33,320 nucleotides of DNA from Bacteroidales bacterium (GCA_027067975.1 JAMOUS010000201.1:1-33320), one strand, 5' to 3'. Shown: positions 17,020 through 27,543, counted from the first letter of the stretch. Notes: generated from the sequence alone by a model not told the origin. Numbers and translations: made by a program.

Positions 17020-17418
17020 TTAATATACGTAACACAAAACTTCCCCGCCGATGTTCAGTTTGCGGGCCTCTTTGTCGGTCATGACCCCCTGCGAGGTGGA
17101 GAGGATGGCGATGCCCAGGCCGTTGAGCACACGGGGCAGCTCATCGGCACCGGCATACTTGCGCAAACCGGGGCGGCTGACACGCTCCATCGTTTTGAAG
17201 GCGGGCACTTTCGTCTTGGGATGGTACTTCAGGGCGATCTTGATGATCCCCTGCTTGTTGTCCTCAATGAACTTGTAATTGAGGATATACCCTTTGTCGT
17301 AGAGGATCCGCGTGAGGGCCTTCTTCATGTTGGAGGCAGGGATCTCCACGACCTTGTGCCCGGCCTTGGCCGCATTGCGCAGGCGTGTCAGATAATCTGC
17401 AATCGGATCGGTTATCAT
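17020..17418 (-). CDS. rpsH: 30S ribosomal protein S8
   Basis: A 132-aa uS8, a primary 16S-binding protein of the central domain. It opens with [13 protein letters not shown] and ends with the [19 protein letters not shown] signature (about 101-119), then GGEVLCYVY. In E. coli S8 represses the spc operon by binding near rplE; whether that applies here is unknown. It follows rpsN by 33 nt. Confidence 0.98.
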   Translation of the reverse strand: MITDPIADYLTRLRNAAKAGHKVVEIPASNMKKALTRILYDKGYILNYKFIEDNKQGIIKIALKYHPKTKVPAFKTMERVSRPGLRKYAGADELPRVLNGLGIAILSTSQGVMTDKEARKLNIGGEVLCYVY

Positions 17419-17451
17419 TGCTTTCTCGTCTTTTCGTTTGTTAACACTCTC

Positions 17452-17721
17452 TTACCAGCTGGCCTTCTTGATGCCCGGGATCAGTCCCTGGGAGGCCATC
17501 TCCCGGAAGGTGATGCGGCTGAGCCCGAACAGGCGCATGTAGCCCCGCGGACGTCCTGTGATCTTGCAGCGGTTATGCAGACGGATCGGGTTGGAGTTGC
17601 GCGGCAGACGGCTTAAGCCGACATAGTCGCCTTCGGCCTTCAGCCGGGCACGCTTCTCTGCATACTTCTCCACCAGCTTCTGCCTCTTCACCTCACGGGC
17701 TTTCATTGATTCCTTTGCCAT
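17452..17721 (-). CDS. rpsN: 30S ribosomal protein S14 (long, zinc-less form)
   Basis: An 89-aa uS14 of the long class. It begins [13 protein letters not shown] and has the conserved [13 protein letters not shown] (about 51-63) and [18 protein letters not shown] end. Only one cysteine is left where the short form has a CxxC...CxxC zinc ribbon, so this is the zinc-independent type, matching the zinc-less L36 in this operon. S14 sits in the head of the small subunit. It lies 6 nt after rplE. Confidence 0.97.
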   Translation of the reverse strand: MAKESMKAREVKRQKLVEKYAEKRARLKAEGDYVGLSRLPRNSNPIRLHNRCKITGRPRGYMRLFGLSRITFREMASQGLIPGIKKASW

Positions 17722-17727
17722 ATCTCT

Positions 17728-18288
17728 TTATTTTTTGCTTTTAAGGTCTTTGAACGGGATTCCGAACTCTTTCAGCAGGGCATACGCCTCTTCGTCGGTT
17801 TTGGCCGAGGTGACGAAGGTGATCTCCAGCCCCATAATCTTGTTGATCTTGTCAATGTCGACCTCGGGGAAGATGATCTGTTCACGGATGCCGAGGGAAT
17901 AGTTGCCGCGTCCGTCGAACTTGGTATTCACCCCGCGGAAGTCACGGATACGCGGGAGGGCCACCTTGATGAGGCGCTCCATGAACTCGTACATCCGGTC
18001 GCGGCGCAGGGTCACCTTCACCCCAATGGGCATTTTCTTACGCAACTTGAAGTTGGAGATGTCCTTGGTGGCCACCGTCTGTACGGCCTTCTGGCCGGCG
18101 ATGGCGGTGATCTCCTGGATGCCCTGCTCAATGAGCTTGCGGTCGGCCGTGGCTGCGCCGATCCCCTGGTTGATGGTGATCTTCAGCAGACGCGGCACCT
18201 GCATTACGGAAGAGTATCCGAACTGCTTCATCAGCGCCGGCATGATCTCTTCCCTGTACTTCTTCTTCAGTTCAGGTATGTATTCCAT
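17728..18288 (-). CDS. rplE: 50S ribosomal protein L5
   Basis: A 186-aa uL5 that binds 5S rRNA and contacts P-site tRNA. The conserved [13 protein letters not shown] (about 34-46) and [18 protein letters not shown] (about 93-110) are present, with [18 protein letters not shown] near the C-terminus. The start ATG overlaps the rplX stop by one base (TAATG), indicating translational coupling. Confidence 0.98.
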   Translation of the reverse strand: MEYIPELKKKYREEIMPALMKQFGYSSVMQVPRLLKITINQGIGAATADRKLIEQGIQEITAIAGQKAVQTVATKDISNFKLRKKMPIGVKVTLRRDRMYEFMERLIKVALPRIRDFRGVNTKFDGRGNYSLGIREQIIFPEVDIDKINKIMGLEITFVTSAKTDEEAYALLKEFGIPFKDLKSKK

Positions 18289-18611
18289 TACTTGATCTCC
18301 TCCCCTGATTTTTTAGAATAACGAACCAGTTTACCTTCTTCGTTGCGGCGACGGCCGATGCGTGTCGGCTCACCGGTAGCGGAGTCCACCACATTGAGGT
18401 TGGAGATGTGGATGGGGGCCTCCTTCTTGATGATCCCGCCCTGGGGATACTTGTTGTTGGGCTTGGTGTGGCGCGAGACGATGTTCACGCCCTCAACGAT
18501 GGCCCGCTGCTGTTTAACGAGCACCTCGAGCACCTTGCCCGTTTGGCCCTTGTACTCCCCGGCGTTGACATACACCAGGTCGCCTTTTTTGATATGTAAT
18601 TTCTTTGCCAT
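18288..18611 (-). CDS. rplX: 50S ribosomal protein L24
   Basis: A 107-aa uL24, an initiator of large-subunit assembly, located near the tunnel exit. The KOW motif is at [22 protein letters not shown] (residues about 9-30). Then come [14 protein letters not shown] and the [14 protein letters not shown] segment. It overlaps rplE by one base and lies 18 nt after rplN. Confidence 0.97.
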   Translation of the reverse strand: MAKKLHIKKGDLVYVNAGEYKGQTGKVLEVLVKQQRAIVEGVNIVSRHTKPNNKYPQGGIIKKEAPIHISNLNVVDSATGEPTRIGRRRNEEGKLVRYSKKSGEEIK

Positions 18612-18629
18612 TGCCTTGAATATTTTCCG

Positions 18630-18995
18630 TTACAGTACTTCGGGAGCCAGGGAGATGATCTTCATATACCCGTCGCGCAGCTCACGTGCCACGGGACCAA
18701 AGATACGGGTGCCCCGCATCTCGCCGAGGTTGTTGAGCAGGACGCAGGCGTTATCGTCAAAACGGATGTACGATCCGTCCTTGCGGCGTACCTCTTTCTT
18801 GGTCCGGACGATCACCGCCTTGCTCACCATACCCTTCTTGGTGTCGCTGCCGGGCAGGGCGCTCTTGACGGTCACCACCACGAGGTCACCCAGCGAGGCA
18901 TACTTCTTGCGCGTGCCTCCCAGCACCCGGATCACCAAGACCTCCTTGGCTCCGCTGTTGTCCGCTACAGCTAAACGACTCTCTTGTTGTACCAT
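18630..18995 (-). CDS. rplN: 50S ribosomal protein L14
   Basis: A 121-aa uL14 of normal length, with the N-terminal [38 protein letters not shown] (about 55-73) and the C-terminal [24 protein letters not shown]14 forms an intersubunit bridge and is a target of silencing factor RsfS. It starts only 2 nt after the rpsQ stop. Confidence 0.98.
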   Translation of the reverse strand: MVQQESRLAVADNSGAKEVLVIRVLGGTRKKYASLGDLVVVTVKSALPGSDTKKGMVSKAVIVRTKKEVRRKDGSYIRFDDNACVLLNNLGEMRGTRIFGPVARELRDGYMKIISLAPEVL

Positions 18996-18997
18996 GA

Positions 18998-19258
18998 CTA
19001 TTTAACTCTTTCGATGATTTCTACCAGTCTCCAACTCTTATGACGGCTCAGCGGCCGGGTCTCCATGATCCTGACGGTGTCGCCGACACTGCAGTCGTTG
19101 TTCTCGTCATGGACCATGAACTTCTTGGTCTTGTTGACAAACTTCCCGTAGATGGGGTGTTTGACCTTCCGCTTGACGGCCACGACGATGGTCTTGTCCA
19201 TCTTGTTGCTGACGACCACCCCGATCCTTTCTTTGCGCAAATTCCTGGTTGCTTCCAT
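18998..19258 (-). CDS. rpsQ: 30S ribosomal protein S17
   Basis: An 86-aa uS17, a primary 16S-binding OB-fold protein. Family signatures are [21 protein letters not shown] (about 8-28), [19 protein letters not shown] (about 34-52) and the [25 protein letters not shown] end. It lies 8 nt after rpmC and is followed closely by rplN. Confidence 0.98.
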   Translation of the reverse strand: MEATRNLRKERIGVVVSNKMDKTIVVAVKRKVKHPIYGKFVNKTKKFMVHDENNDCSVGDTVRIMETRPLSRHKSWRLVEIIERVK

Positions 19259-19266
19259 TCTCTTTC

Positions 19267-19473
19267 TTATTTACTCAGTTTTCCTGCAAGCTCCCGCTGC
19301 CGCAGTTCGGTTTTCATGCGGGCGATGTTTCTCCGCGTCATCTTGAGCAGATTGGGATTGTCGAGCGGAGAGATCGCATGCTGCAGTTTCAGCTTCTGCA
19401 GGTAAGCCGTTTCGTTCTCGATCCTTTCGATCAGCTCCTTGTCGCTGAGCTCGCGTATCTCTTTTGTTTTCAT
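19267..19473 (-). CDS. rpmC: 50S ribosomal protein L29
   Basis: A 68-aa uL29, a helical protein at the tunnel exit that helps dock SRP and trigger factor. It has REL followed by [20 protein letters not shown] and [24 protein letters not shown], typical of the family. It lies 26 nt after rplP. Confidence 0.96.
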   Translation of the reverse strand: MKTKEIRELSDKELIERIENETAYLQKLKLQHAISPLDNPNLLKMTRRNIARMKTELRQRELAGKLSK

Positions 19474-19499
19474 CTTTTCAGTTCATTTTAAGGGTGGGA

Positions 19500-19919
<420 letters not shown>

Positions 19920-19948
19920 GGTCCAATCTCTTTTTCAGGTTCAACACA

Positions 19949-20653
19949 CTATCTGCGGCGTCCGCCCCTGCGGTCGCGTTTCAGGCCGCCCGAACGCTTC
20001 ATGCCGATGTTGGGCGACAGATCCCGCTTGCCGTACACCTCACCGTTGCAGATCCACACCTTGATGCCGATCACTCCCACCTTGGTATGGGCCTCGGCCA
20101 GGGCATAGTCGATATCGGCACGCAGGGTGTGCAGGGGAATACGCCCCTCCTTGTACGTCTCGGAACGGGCCATCTCGGCACCTCCCAAACGGCCGGAGAT
20201 CAACACCTTGATCCCCTCGGCACCCATACGCATCGTCGAGGCGATGGTCATCTTGATGGCACGGCGGTATGAGATCTTACCCTCCACCTGCCGGGCGATG
20301 TTGTTGGCCACGATGGTGGCATCCAACTCGGGACGCTTCACCTCGTAGATATTGATCTGCACCTCTTTCTTGGTGATCTTCTTCAGCTCTTCCTTCAGCT
20401 TGTCGACCTCCTGGCCGCCCTTGCCGATGATGATCCCCGGACGGGCCGTGTTGACGGTCACCGTGATGAGCTTGAGCGTCCGCTCGATGATGATCTTCGA
20501 GACGCTGGCTTTGGCCAGACGTACGTTCAGGTACTCACGGATCTTGGTGTCCTCCAGGATCTTGTCGGCATAATCCTTCCCTCCGTACCAGTTGGAGTCC
20601 CAACCACGGATGATGCCCAGACGGTTCGATATCGGATTAACTTTTTGTCCCAT
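19949..20653 (-). CDS. rpsC: 30S ribosomal protein S3
   Basis: A 234-aa uS3 at the mRNA entry tunnel with helicase-like function. It begins [20 protein letters not shown]. The KH domain carries [11 protein letters not shown] (73-83), and the C-terminal domain includes [31 protein letters not shown]-type sequence (about 155-185). It ends in an Arg/Gly-rich tail. Its ATG follows the rplV stop directly (TAAATG), so translation is probably coupled. Confidence 0.98.
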   Translation of the reverse strand: MGQKVNPISNRLGIIRGWDSNWYGGKDYADKILEDTKIREYLNVRLAKASVSKIIIERTLKLITVTVNTARPGIIIGKGGQEVDKLKEELKKITKKEVQINIYEVKRPELDATIVANNIARQVEGKISYRRAIKMTIASTMRMGAEGIKVLISGRLGGAEMARSETYKEGRIPLHTLRADIDYALAEAHTKVGVIGIKVWICNGEVYGKRDLSPNIGMKRSGGLKRDRRGGRRR

Positions 20654-21112
20654 TTATTTGGTATTAGTGTTTTCGGTTTCCACTTCTTCGTTGGTCGTTT
20701 CCTTTTCTGCTTCGGGCAGCACGAGGCTGTCGAGGATCACGGTGACATGGTTCGAGCGTTTCCTGATCCGGTAGGCACGGCCCTGCGGGGCGGGACGCAG
20801 CCGCTTGAGGGTACGTGCCTGGTCGACGAAGATCTCCTTGATGTAGAGATGGCTCTCTTCAACACGGGCACCTTCGTTCTTCTCCTGCCAGTTGGCGATG
20901 GCCGAGAGGACCAGTTTCTCCAGGCGCCGGCTGGCCTCCTTGTTGCTGTATTTGAGCAGATCCAGTGCCCTGTTCACCTCCAGGCCGCGGATCATGTCGG
21001 CCACCAGCCGCATCTTGCGCGGGGAGGTGGGGTCGTTGCGCAGCACAGCCCGGTACTGGCTCTTGCGGGCCTCCTTCAGGGCATTGGCACGTTCAGTCTT
21101 TCTCTTTCCCAT
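20654..21112 (-). CDS. rplV: 50S ribosomal protein L22 with acidic tail
   Basis: A 152-aa uL22, which lines the nascent-chain tunnel. The core has [22 protein letters not shown] and the C-terminal hairpin [22 protein letters not shown] (about 105-126), whose extended loop meets L4 in the tunnel. Residues after about 128 form an extra acidic tail rich in Glu, Thr and Asn, longer than the usual 110-aa proteins, as with L17 in this operon. It lies 18 nt after rpsS and abuts rpsC. Confidence 0.97.
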   Translation of the reverse strand: MGKRKTERANALKEARKSQYRAVLRNDPTSPRKMRLVADMIRGLEVNRALDLLKYSNKEASRRLEKLVLSAIANWQEKNEGARVEESHLYIKEIFVDQARTLKRLRPAPQGRAYRIRKRSNHVTVILDSLVLPEAEKETTNEEVETENTNTK

Positions 21113-21130
21113 GACGAATCTCTTTTAGAA

Positions 21131-21397
21131 TTATCTTGCCTTACCTCCGTGACCTCTCCAGGTACGCGTGGGGGCGAACTCGCCCAGTTTGTGTCCCACC
21201 ATGTTCTCGGTGATGTACACCGGGATGAACTTGTTGCCGTTATGAACGGCGATGGTGTGCCCCACGAAGTCGGGAGAGATCATGGAGCGTCGCGACCAGG
21301 TCTTGATGACGGTCTTCTTGCCCGAAGCATTCATTTCGAGGATGCGCTTCTCGAGCTTGTAATCGATAAAGGGACCTTTTTTCAGCGAACGGCTCAT
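21131..21397 (-). CDS. rpsS: 30S ribosomal protein S19
   Basis: An 88-aa uS19 that forms a complex with S13 in the head of the small subunit. The signature [21 protein letters not shown] (about 34-54) and the [29 protein letters not shown] segment (to residue 84) are complete. It lies 7 nt after rplB. Confidence 0.98.
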   Translation of the reverse strand: MSRSLKKGPFIDYKLEKRILEMNASGKKTVIKTWSRRSMISPDFVGHTIAVHNGNKFIPVYITENMVGHKLGEFAPTRTWRGHGGKAR

Positions 21398-21404
21398 GGC
21401 TTAT

Positions 21405-22238
21405 CTATCTTTTTCTTTTTTTCCTACGTTCAACGATCAGTTTGTTCGACGGCTTGTTTTTGGGCCGTGTCTTATAGCCTTTGGCGGGGAGGCCTTTCCG
21501 TGAGCGCGGGTGGCCGCCCGAGGCACGTCCTTCGCCGCCGCCCATGGGGTGGTCGACGGGGTTCATGGCCACGCCGCGTACGCGGGGCCTTCTGCCGAGC
21601 CAGCGTGAGCGGCCGGCCTTGCCCGAACGCACCAGCCCGTGGTCGCTGTTCGAGACGCTGCCGATGGTGGCACGGCATGTGACCAGCACCATGCGCGACT
21701 CGCCCGAGGGAAGCTTCACGATGGCATACTTTCCGTCACGGCTCGTCAACTGGGCATAGCTGCCGGCACTGCGTGCCAACGCCCCACCCTTGCCGGGATA
21801 GAGCTCGATATTGTGGATCACCGTACCCAGCGGGATGTCCGAGAGGAAGAGCGTATTGCCCACCTCGGGTGCCACTCCCTTGCCCGACATGATCGTCTGC
21901 CCCACCTTCAACCCGTTGGGGGCGAGGATATAACGTTTCTCCCCATCCTGATAGGCCACCAGCGCGATGCGGGCCGAACGGTTGGGATCGTACTCGATCG
22001 TCTTCACCACGGCCGGGATCCCGTCCTTGTCACGCTTGAAGTCGACGATACGGTAACGGCGCTTGTGCCCCCCGCCGATATAACGCATCGTCATCTTACC
22101 TGTGTTGTTACGCCCGCCACTCTTCTTCAGCGGAGCCAGCAACGACTTCTCCGGCTTGAGGGTGGTGATATCGTCGAAAACAGCAACGACCCTGTGTCTC
22201 TGACCCGGTGTGACCGGTTTCAATTTCCTGACTGCCAT
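21405..22238 (-). CDS. rplB: 50S ribosomal protein L2
   Basis: A 277-aa uL2, among the most conserved proteins of the large subunit, contacting the peptidyl transferase centre and bridge B7b. [16 protein letters not shown] (55-70) belongs to the N-terminal RNA-binding domain. The conserved loop [20 protein letters not shown] (225-244) includes H230, matching E. coli H229, a residue implicated in peptidyl transfer. The C-terminus is strongly basic (ERRKKRKR). It follows rplW by 6 nt. Confidence 0.99.
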   Translation of the reverse strand: MAVRKLKPVTPGQRHRVVAVFDDITTLKPEKSLLAPLKKSGGRNNTGKMTMRYIGGGHKRRYRIVDFKRDKDGIPAVVKTIEYDPNRSARIALVAYQDGEKRYILAPNGLKVGQTIMSGKGVAPEVGNTLFLSDIPLGTVIHNIELYPGKGGALARSAGSYAQLTSRDGKYAIVKLPSGESRMVLVTCRATIGSVSNSDHGLVRSGKAGRSRWLGRRPRVRGVAMNPVDHPMGGGEGRASGGHPRSRKGLPAKGYKTRPKNKPSNKLIVERRKKRKR

Positions 22239-22244
22239 AACTCG

Positions 22245-22535
22245 TTATATATTGCTGTAAAAATCAATGGTTTCTCCTTCGGCCAGCGTCACGATGGCCT
22301 TCTTGTACGAGGGGGTCTTCCCTTCGATGATGCCCGAGCGGGTATAGCGGTTCCGTTTCTTCCCGCCATAACGCATGGTATTCACCCGTTCGACGGTCAC
22401 ACCGTACATCTCCTCGACGGCCTTCTTGATCTGGATCTTGTTGGCCCGCTTGTCGACGATGAAACCGTAACGGTTCAGCGTCTCCCCCTGCTGCGTCATC
22501 TTTTCGGTAACGATCGGTTTGATCAGTATGTTCAT
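22245..22535 (-). CDS. rplW: 50S ribosomal protein L23
   Basis: A 96-aa uL23 at the tunnel exit, where SRP and trigger factor dock. It begins MNILIKPIVTEKMTQQGETL and has YGFIVDKRANKIQIKKAVEEMYGV (about 23-46) and then VNTMRYGGKKRNRY. It lies 12 nt after rplD and 6 nt before rplB. Confidence 0.97.
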   Translation of the reverse strand: MNILIKPIVTEKMTQQGETLNRYGFIVDKRANKIQIKKAVEEMYGVTVERVNTMRYGGKKRNRYTRSGIIEGKTPSYKKAIVTLAEGETIDFYSNI

Positions 22536-22547
22536 GGCTCTCTCTGG

Positions 22548-23180
22548 TTACTTGGTTTGGAGGTTCTCTTTGAGCGTTTCGATCGCCTTTTCGGAGATCA
22601 CCACGGCACCGGCATCCATCAGATGGTAGGTGGTCAGCTCTCCCACGGTGATCACCCGGGTCTTGGGCAGGTTCCGCGTTGAGAGGTAGACATTGTGGTC
22701 GGGTTCGGGCAGCACGAAGAGCGCTTTCTTGTCGGCCACGTTGAGGTTGTTCTCGAGGCGCAGCATCTCCTTGGTCTTGGGCTGCTCGAAGGTAAAGTCT
22801 TCGACCACCAGCAGTTGGTTGTCCTTGATCTTGTATGCCAGGGCCGACCGGCGTGCCAGCCGCTTGACCTTTTTGTTCACCTTGAAGGAGTAATCACGCG
22901 GACGGGGACCGAAGACGCGGCCGCCACCGCGGAACAGCGGCGAGGCGATGCTGCCAGCACGGGCCGTACCCGTCCCCTTCTGGCGTTTGATCTTGCGCGT
23001 AGAAGCTTTCACCTCGCCCCGCTCCTTCGACTTGTGCGTACCCTGCCGCTGTGAGGCGAGATAGAGCTTCACATCGAGATAGATGGCATGATCGTTCGGC
23101 TCGCTCGGGATCAGCCCGTCGTTGAGCTCCACCGTCCTGCCGGTCTCTTTTCCTTCCTTGTTCAGTACCTTCAGTTTCAT
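22548..23180 (-). CDS. rplD: 50S ribosomal protein L4
   Basis: A 210-aa uL4. The extended loop that reaches the tunnel lies around KRQKGTGTARAGSIASPLFRGGGRVFGPRPRDYS (residues about 70-103), and the C-terminal part has ITVGELTTYHLMDAGAVVIS-type sequence. In E. coli L4 also autoregulates its operon; here the preceding gap is only 1-base overlap (TAATG) with rplC, so no leader regulator is apparent at this point. Confidence 0.98.
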   Translation of the reverse strand: MKLKVLNKEGKETGRTVELNDGLIPSEPNDHAIYLDVKLYLASQRQGTHKSKERGEVKASTRKIKRQKGTGTARAGSIASPLFRGGGRVFGPRPRDYSFKVNKKVKRLARRSALAYKIKDNQLLVVEDFTFEQPKTKEMLRLENNLNVADKKALFVLPEPDHNVYLSTRNLPKTRVITVGELTTYHLMDAGAVVISEKAIETLKENLQTK

Positions 23181-23794
23181 TACTTTGTGATGATTAAGTA
23201 TGAACCCTTCGGACCCGGTACGGATCCCTTCACCAGTAACAGATTCTCCTCGGGGATGATCTTCATCACCCGCAGGGAGATCATTTTCACGTTACGCCCG
23301 CCGGTACGGCCAGCCATCTTCATCCCTTTGAACACCCTCGAAGGGTAGGACGAAGCGCCGAGCGAGCCCGGGGCGCGGTTGCGGTTGTGCTGGCCATGCG
23401 TGGCATCGCCCACACCGCGGAAGCCGTGACGCTTGACCACCCCCTGGAAGCCTTTGCCCTTGGAGACACCCTGGACATCTACCCAGGTATCATCCTTGAA
23501 GATGTCGACGGTGAGGGTATCCCCCAGCTTCACATTCTCAAAATCACTGAACTCCACCAGCTTGCGCTTGGGCGTGGTGCCGGCCTTCTTGAAATGCCCC
23601 AACATCGGCTTGGTCGTGTTCTTCTCCTTCTTGTCATCAAAACCGAGCTGCACGGCATCGTAACCATCCTTCTCCACCGTCTTGATCTGCGTCACGACAC
23701 AAGGCCCAGCCTGGATCACCGTCACCGGCACGTTGTTGCCTTCCTCGTCATAGAGGGAGGTCATTCCTATTTTCTTTCCTATCAATCCTTGCAT
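23180..23794 (-). CDS. rplC: 50S ribosomal protein L3
   Basis: A 204-aa uL3, an assembly initiator whose finger reaches the peptidyl transferase centre. It begins [20 protein letters not shown]. The finger includes [16 protein letters not shown] and [21 protein letters not shown] (about 131-151), then [18 protein letters not shown]. It overlaps rplD by one base and follows rpsJ by 21 nt. Confidence 0.98.
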   Translation of the reverse strand: MQGLIGKKIGMTSLYDEEGNNVPVTVIQAGPCVVTQIKTVEKDGYDAVQLGFDDKKEKNTTKPMLGHFKKAGTTPKRKLVEFSDFENVKLGDTLTVDIFKDDTWVDVQGVSKGKGFQGVVKRHGFRGVGDATHGQHNRNRAPGSLGASSYPSRVFKGMKMAGRTGGRNVKMISLRVMKIIPEENLLLVKGSVPGPKGSYLIITK

Positions 23795-23815
23795 GGTTGT
23801 ACAACCTTTCTAGTT

Positions 23816-24121
23816 TCACACCTTGATCTCAACCTCGACGCCGCTGGGAAGCTCAAGCTTCATGAGGGCATCGATCGTCTTGGGGGTGGAGCTGTAGATA
23901 TCCAGCAGCCGCTTGTGCGAAGCCAGCTGGAACTGCTCCCGCGACTTCTTGTTCACAAAGGGCGAACGCAACACCGTAAAGATCCGCTTGTGCGTCGGCA
24001 GCGGGATCGGCCCGCTCACAATGGCCCCCGTCGACTTGACCGTCTTCACGATCTTCTCGGCGGACTTGTCCACCAGGTTGTGATCGTACGACTTCAGCTT
24101 TATCCGAATTTTCTGGCTCAT
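23816..24121 (-). CDS. rpsJ: 30S ribosomal protein S10
   Basis: A 101-aa uS10, head-domain protein that also acts as NusE in antitermination. [21 protein letters not shown] at the start and the [29 protein letters not shown] loop (about 37-65) are typical. It lies 24 nt after fusA, without the tuf gene that often intervenes, and without the long S10 leader known from E. coli. Confidence 0.98.
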   Translation of the reverse strand: MSQKIRIKLKSYDHNLVDKSAEKIVKTVKSTGAIVSGPIPLPTHKRIFTVLRSPFVNKKSREQFQLASHKRLLDIYSSTPKTIDALMKLELPSGVEVEIKV

Positions 24122-24145
24122 TATTCTTTCGCTGTTATTATTGAA

Positions 24146-26251
24146 CTATACTTTGATGATCCCTTTGATGTTCTCGATCACTTTCTCCGCGATCTCCGGC
24201 GGCACCGGCTCGTAATGGGAGAACTCCATCGACGAGGTGGCACGCCCTGAGGTGATGGTACGCAACACCGTCACATATCCGAAGTTCTCCGCCAGCGGCA
24301 CCTTGGCCTTGATGACCCGTGCACCGGCCTTCGACTCCATCCCTTCGATGCGGCCGCGCCGCTTGTTGAAGTCGGTGATCACATCGCCCATGTACTCCTC
24401 GGGGGTCACCACCTCCACCGACATGATCGGCTCCAGGAGGATGGGCTCGCCCTTGGGGGCAGCGTTCTTGAAGGCATGCTGGGCCGCGATCTGGAACGAG
24501 AGCGAGTCGGAGTCGACAGGATGGAACGATCCGTCCTTGACCACCACCTTCAGGTTGTCCATGGGGAAGCCGGCCAGCGGGCCGTTCTGCATGGCGATCT
24601 CGAACCCTTTCTGGATGGCCGGCATGAACTCCTTGGGGATGTTGCCGCCCTTCACCTCGTCGATGAACTGCAGGCCGGTGACACCTTCGTCGGCCGGACC
24701 GATCTCGACAACGATGTCGGCAAATTTCCCTTTTCCCCCGGTCTGTTTCTTGAACACCTCGCGGTGTTCGACCGTCTTGGTGAGGGCCTCCTTATAGGCC
24801 ACCTGCGGCTGCCCTTGGTTGCACTCGACACCGAACTCACGCTTGAGGCGGTCGACGAGAATCTCCAGATGGAGTTCCCCCATGCCGCTGATGATGGTCT
24901 GCCCCGACGCCTCGTCGGTCTTCACCTTGAAGGTGGGATCCTCTTCGGCCAGCTTGGCGAGGGCCGCACCCAGCTTGTCGACGTCGGCCTGTGTCTTGGG
25001 CTCGATGGCCACGCCGATGACCGGCTCGGGGAAGGTCATCGACTCCAGCGAGATGGGCCGCTGGAAGTCGGTGATGGTATCACCGGTCTTGATATCTTTC
25101 AGTCCCACGGCCCCGCAGATGTCGCCCGCCTCGATCACGTCGCGGGGGTTCTGCTTGTTGGCATGCATCTGATAGAGCCGGTTGATACGGTCTTTCTTGT
25201 TGGTACGGGGGTTGAGCACGGTCATCCCCGGGGTGATCTTCCCCGAATAGACGCGCAGGTACACCAGGCGGCCCACATAGGGGTCGGTGGCGATCTTGAA
25301 GGCCAGGGCGGCCAGCGGCGCCTTGGGGTCGGGATCACGGGTGATCTCCTCGCCCGTCTTGGGATTGATGCCTTTCACCGGCCCGATGTCGAGAGGGCTG
25401 GGCAGGTAGGCGACGATGGCGTCGAGGAGACGCTGCACCCCCTTGTTCTTGAAAGCCGACCCGCACATCACCGGCACGATGGTGCCGTCGATGGTGGCAC
25501 GGCGGATCACCGCGGCCATCTCATCGGGGGTGATGGAGTCGGGATCTTCGAAATACCGCTCGAGCAGCTCGTCGTCTTTCTCGGCGACGGCTTCGACCAG
25601 CTTGTTGCGCCACTCGGCCGCTTCGTCGGCCAGCTCGGCGGGAATCTCCTCCAGGCTGTACTTCGTGCCGAGGGTCTCGTCATCGTACCATACCACCGCC
25701 TTGTTCTCCATCAGGTCGATGACCCCGCGGAAGGAGTCCTCCGATCCGATGGGAATCTGTACCGGCACGGGATTGGCCTTGAGCTTTTCGCGGATCTCGT
25801 TGACGACACCGAAGAAGTCGGCACCCACGCGGTCCATCTTGTTCACGAAGGCGATGCGCGGCACACCGTACTTATCGGCCTGGCGCCATACGGTCTCCGA
25901 CTGGGGTTCCACGCCGCTCACGGCACAGAAGACGGCCACGGCACCGTCGAGGACGCGCAGCGAGCGCTCCACCTCAACGGTAAAGTCGACATGGCCGGGA
26001 GTATCGATGATGTTGATCTTGTATTCTTCGCCCTTGTATTTCCAATAGGCCGTCGTAGCGGCGGAGGTGATGGTGATCCCCCGCTCCTGCTCCTGCACCA
26101 TCCAGTCCATCTGGGCAGCACCGTCGTGCACCTCACCGATGCGGTGCGTGATCCCCGTATAGAAGAGGATACGCTCCGTCGTGGTGGTCTTGCCCGCATC
26201 GATGTGGGCCATGATCCCGATGTTCCTCGTATATTTCAGACGGTCTGTCAT
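24146..26251 (-). CDS. fusA: Elongation factor G (canonical)
   Basis: This 701-aa translational GTPase drives mRNA-tRNA translocation and, with RRF, ribosome recycling. All G motifs are standard: AHIDAGKTT (15-23), RGIT with T60 in switch I, DTPGH with catalytic H87, and NKMD (137-140). The domains II-V follow, including the conserved [19 protein letters not shown] of domain III and [21 protein letters not shown] at the C-terminus. The length is normal for EF-G. It sits between rpsG (27 nt) and rpsJ (24 nt). A divergent paralog with altered G motifs is encoded 1.3 kb away at 27544, so this copy is the housekeeping one. Confidence 0.99.
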   Translation of the reverse strand: MTDRLKYTRNIGIMAHIDAGKTTTTERILFYTGITHRIGEVHDGAAQMDWMVQEQERGITITSAATTAYWKYKGEEYKINIIDTPGHVDFTVEVERSLRVLDGAVAVFCAVSGVEPQSETVWRQADKYGVPRIAFVNKMDRVGADFFGVVNEIREKLKANPVPVQIPIGSEDSFRGVIDLMENKAVVWYDDETLGTKYSLEEIPAELADEAAEWRNKLVEAVAEKDDELLERYFEDPDSITPDEMAAVIRRATIDGTIVPVMCGSAFKNKGVQRLLDAIVAYLPSPLDIGPVKGINPKTGEEITRDPDPKAPLAALAFKIATDPYVGRLVYLRVYSGKITPGMTVLNPRTNKKDRINRLYQMHANKQNPRDVIEAGDICGAVGLKDIKTGDTITDFQRPISLESMTFPEPVIGVAIEPKTQADVDKLGAALAKLAEEDPTFKVKTDEASGQTIISGMGELHLEILVDRLKREFGVECNQGQPQVAYKEALTKTVEHREVFKKQTGGKGKFADIVVEIGPADEGVTGLQFIDEVKGGNIPKEFMPAIQKGFEIAMQNGPLAGFPMDNLKVVVKDGSFHPVDSDSLSFQIAAQHAFKNAAPKGEPILLEPIMSVEVVTPEEYMGDVITDFNKRRGRIEGMESKAGARVIKAKVPLAENFGYVTVLRTITSGRATSSMEFSHYEPVPPEIAEKVIENIKGIIKV

Positions 26252-26278
26252 GCTCTCTGATCTCTTGCGCTTATCTTT

Positions 26279-26755
26279 TTAGAACCGGAAGTGTGCAAAA
26301 GCTTTGTTGGCCTCGGCCATCCGGTGCATATCTTCTTTCTTCTTGAAAGCTCCCCCTTCGTGGTTGTAGGCAGCGATGATCTCGGCGGCCAACTTCTCGC
26401 TCATGCTCTTGCCGTTGCGCTTGCGGGCAAAGAGGATGAGGTTCTTCATGCTCAGCGACACCTTACGGCTGGGACGCACCTCGATGGGCACCTGGAAGGT
26501 GGCTCCCCCCACACGGCGGCTCTTCACCTCCACCTGCGGGGTAACGTTCTCCAGCGCCTTCTTCCACACCTCCAGCGGCGAAAGATCCTCTTTCTTCATC
26601 TTCTCGCCGATGATATCCATCGCCTCATAAAAGATCTTGAACGCGAGGTTCTTTTTCCCCTGCAGCATCAGGTTGTTGACGAACTGCGTCACCAGGGGAT
26701 CGTTATATCGCGGATCCGGAAGGATGGTCCTCTTTTTGGGTTTTGCTTTCCTCAT
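26279..26755 (-). CDS. rpsG: 30S ribosomal protein S7
   Basis: A 158-aa uS7, primary 3'-major-domain 16S binder that contacts E-site tRNA. It begins [20 protein letters not shown], has [20 protein letters not shown] and the [19 protein letters not shown] hallmarks, and ends with [19 protein letters not shown]. It lies 18 nt after rpsL. Confidence 0.98.
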   Translation of the reverse strand: MRKAKPKKRTILPDPRYNDPLVTQFVNNLMLQGKKNLAFKIFYEAMDIIGEKMKKEDLSPLEVWKKALENVTPQVEVKSRRVGGATFQVPIEVRPSRKVSLSMKNLILFARKRNGKSMSEKLAAEIIAAYNHEGGAFKKKEDMHRMAEANKAFAHFRF

Positions 26756-26773
26756 GGCAAAAAAATCTTCTTT

Positions 26774-27148
<375 letters not shown>

Positions 27149-27183
27149 AAAACAGCTTTTTATGAATTTTAAAAATTGGACTG

Positions 27184-27213
27184 CAAAGGTATTCTTTTTT
27201 TTTAAAAAACAAC
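27184..27213 (-). promoter_or_regulatory. Candidate promoter of the ribosomal protein operon
   Basis: The minus strand reads GTTG (27213-27210), 18 nt, then TACCTTTG (27191-27184), a perfect match to the Bacteroidota -7 box TAnnTTTG with a TTG at -33. An A/T tract fills the spacer. Transcription would start near 27177, leaving a leader of about 29 nt before rpsL. Confidence 0.66.
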
Positions 27214-27262
27214 ACTCATTAAACGGATTTCTTCATCCGTCCCCAAACTCATACCCGTTGTG

Positions 27263-27278
27263 CTTTATATATATAAAG
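27263..27278. promoter_or_regulatory. Perfect 16-bp AT-rich palindrome
   Basis: CTTTATATATATAAAG is fully self-complementary. It lies between the two divergent promoters, about 50 bp upstream of the rpsL -33 region and 180 bp upstream of the paralog's -33. It could be an operator for a dimeric regulator or just AT-rich sequence; I cannot assign a protein. Confidence 0.35.
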
Positions 27279-27297
27279 GTATGATCCTGGTGCAGGC

Positions 27298-27339
27298 TCC
27301 GGGAAAGAATTCATCCGCAGATTGTTTTCTTCTCCCGGA
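27298..27339. repeat. Imperfect inverted repeat between divergent promoters
   Basis: TCCGGGAAAGAA (27298-27309) pairs with TTCTT-C-TCCCGGA (27327-27339), giving 12 pairs with one bulged C and a 17-nt loop. No T-run follows on either strand, so it is not a typical terminator. It lies upstream of the predicted paralog start site, so it would be transcribed only from a more distal promoter. Confidence 0.4.
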
Positions 27340-27455
27340 AAAACAGCGGCACAAAAATATACTTTTTTACTAAAACCAAAAAATATGGCAGGCTTTTTTC
27401 AAATTTTTGTCTTTCAGTCATTAAGAATGACACCTCTTTTCCTGCGGCGAGGTTA

Positions 27456-27486
27456 CTTGACAGAAAACAAAAAATTATTACTTTTG
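27456..27486 (+). promoter_or_regulatory. Candidate promoter of the EF-G paralog
   Basis: CTTG (27456-27459), a 19-nt spacer and TACTTTTG (27479-27486) match the Bacteroidota -33/-7 pattern TTTG-N19-TAnnTTTG with a single mismatch at -33. Predicted start near 27492 gives a leader of about 50 nt ending in an A-rich stretch before the ATG. Confidence 0.68.
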
Positions 27487-27543
27487 GTGCACTTTTCCGA
27501 GGCAGAAATTATTTTGTTCAATCATAGATAATTACAAAAGAAG

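Larger units (their letters stand above)
27149..27543. other. 395-nt divergent intergenic region, rpsL / EF-G paralog
   Basis: This AT-rich gap separates the ribosomal operon (minus) from the EF-G paralog (plus). I find a promoter-like sequence at each end, a 16-bp perfect palindrome (27263-27278), a short hairpin ACGGAT/ATCCGT (27223-27240) and a larger hairpin (27298-27339). A 69-codon frame at 27322-27531 overlaps the paralog's promoter and has no recognisable protein features. No RNA gene is evident. Confidence 0.75.

Noticed and set aside
24476-26260. A 594-codon open frame on the plus strand opposite fusA
   Set aside because: It mirrors the canonical EF-G gene in antisense; the sequence is His/Asp/Gly-rich low quality, typical of the reverse of GC-biased codons, and has no recognisable domain.
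27322-27531. A 69-codon frame in the rpsL/EF-G paralog intergenic region
   Set aside because: It overlaps the predicted -33/-7 boxes of the paralog, has no known features and an amino acid mix expected from AT-rich non-coding DNA.
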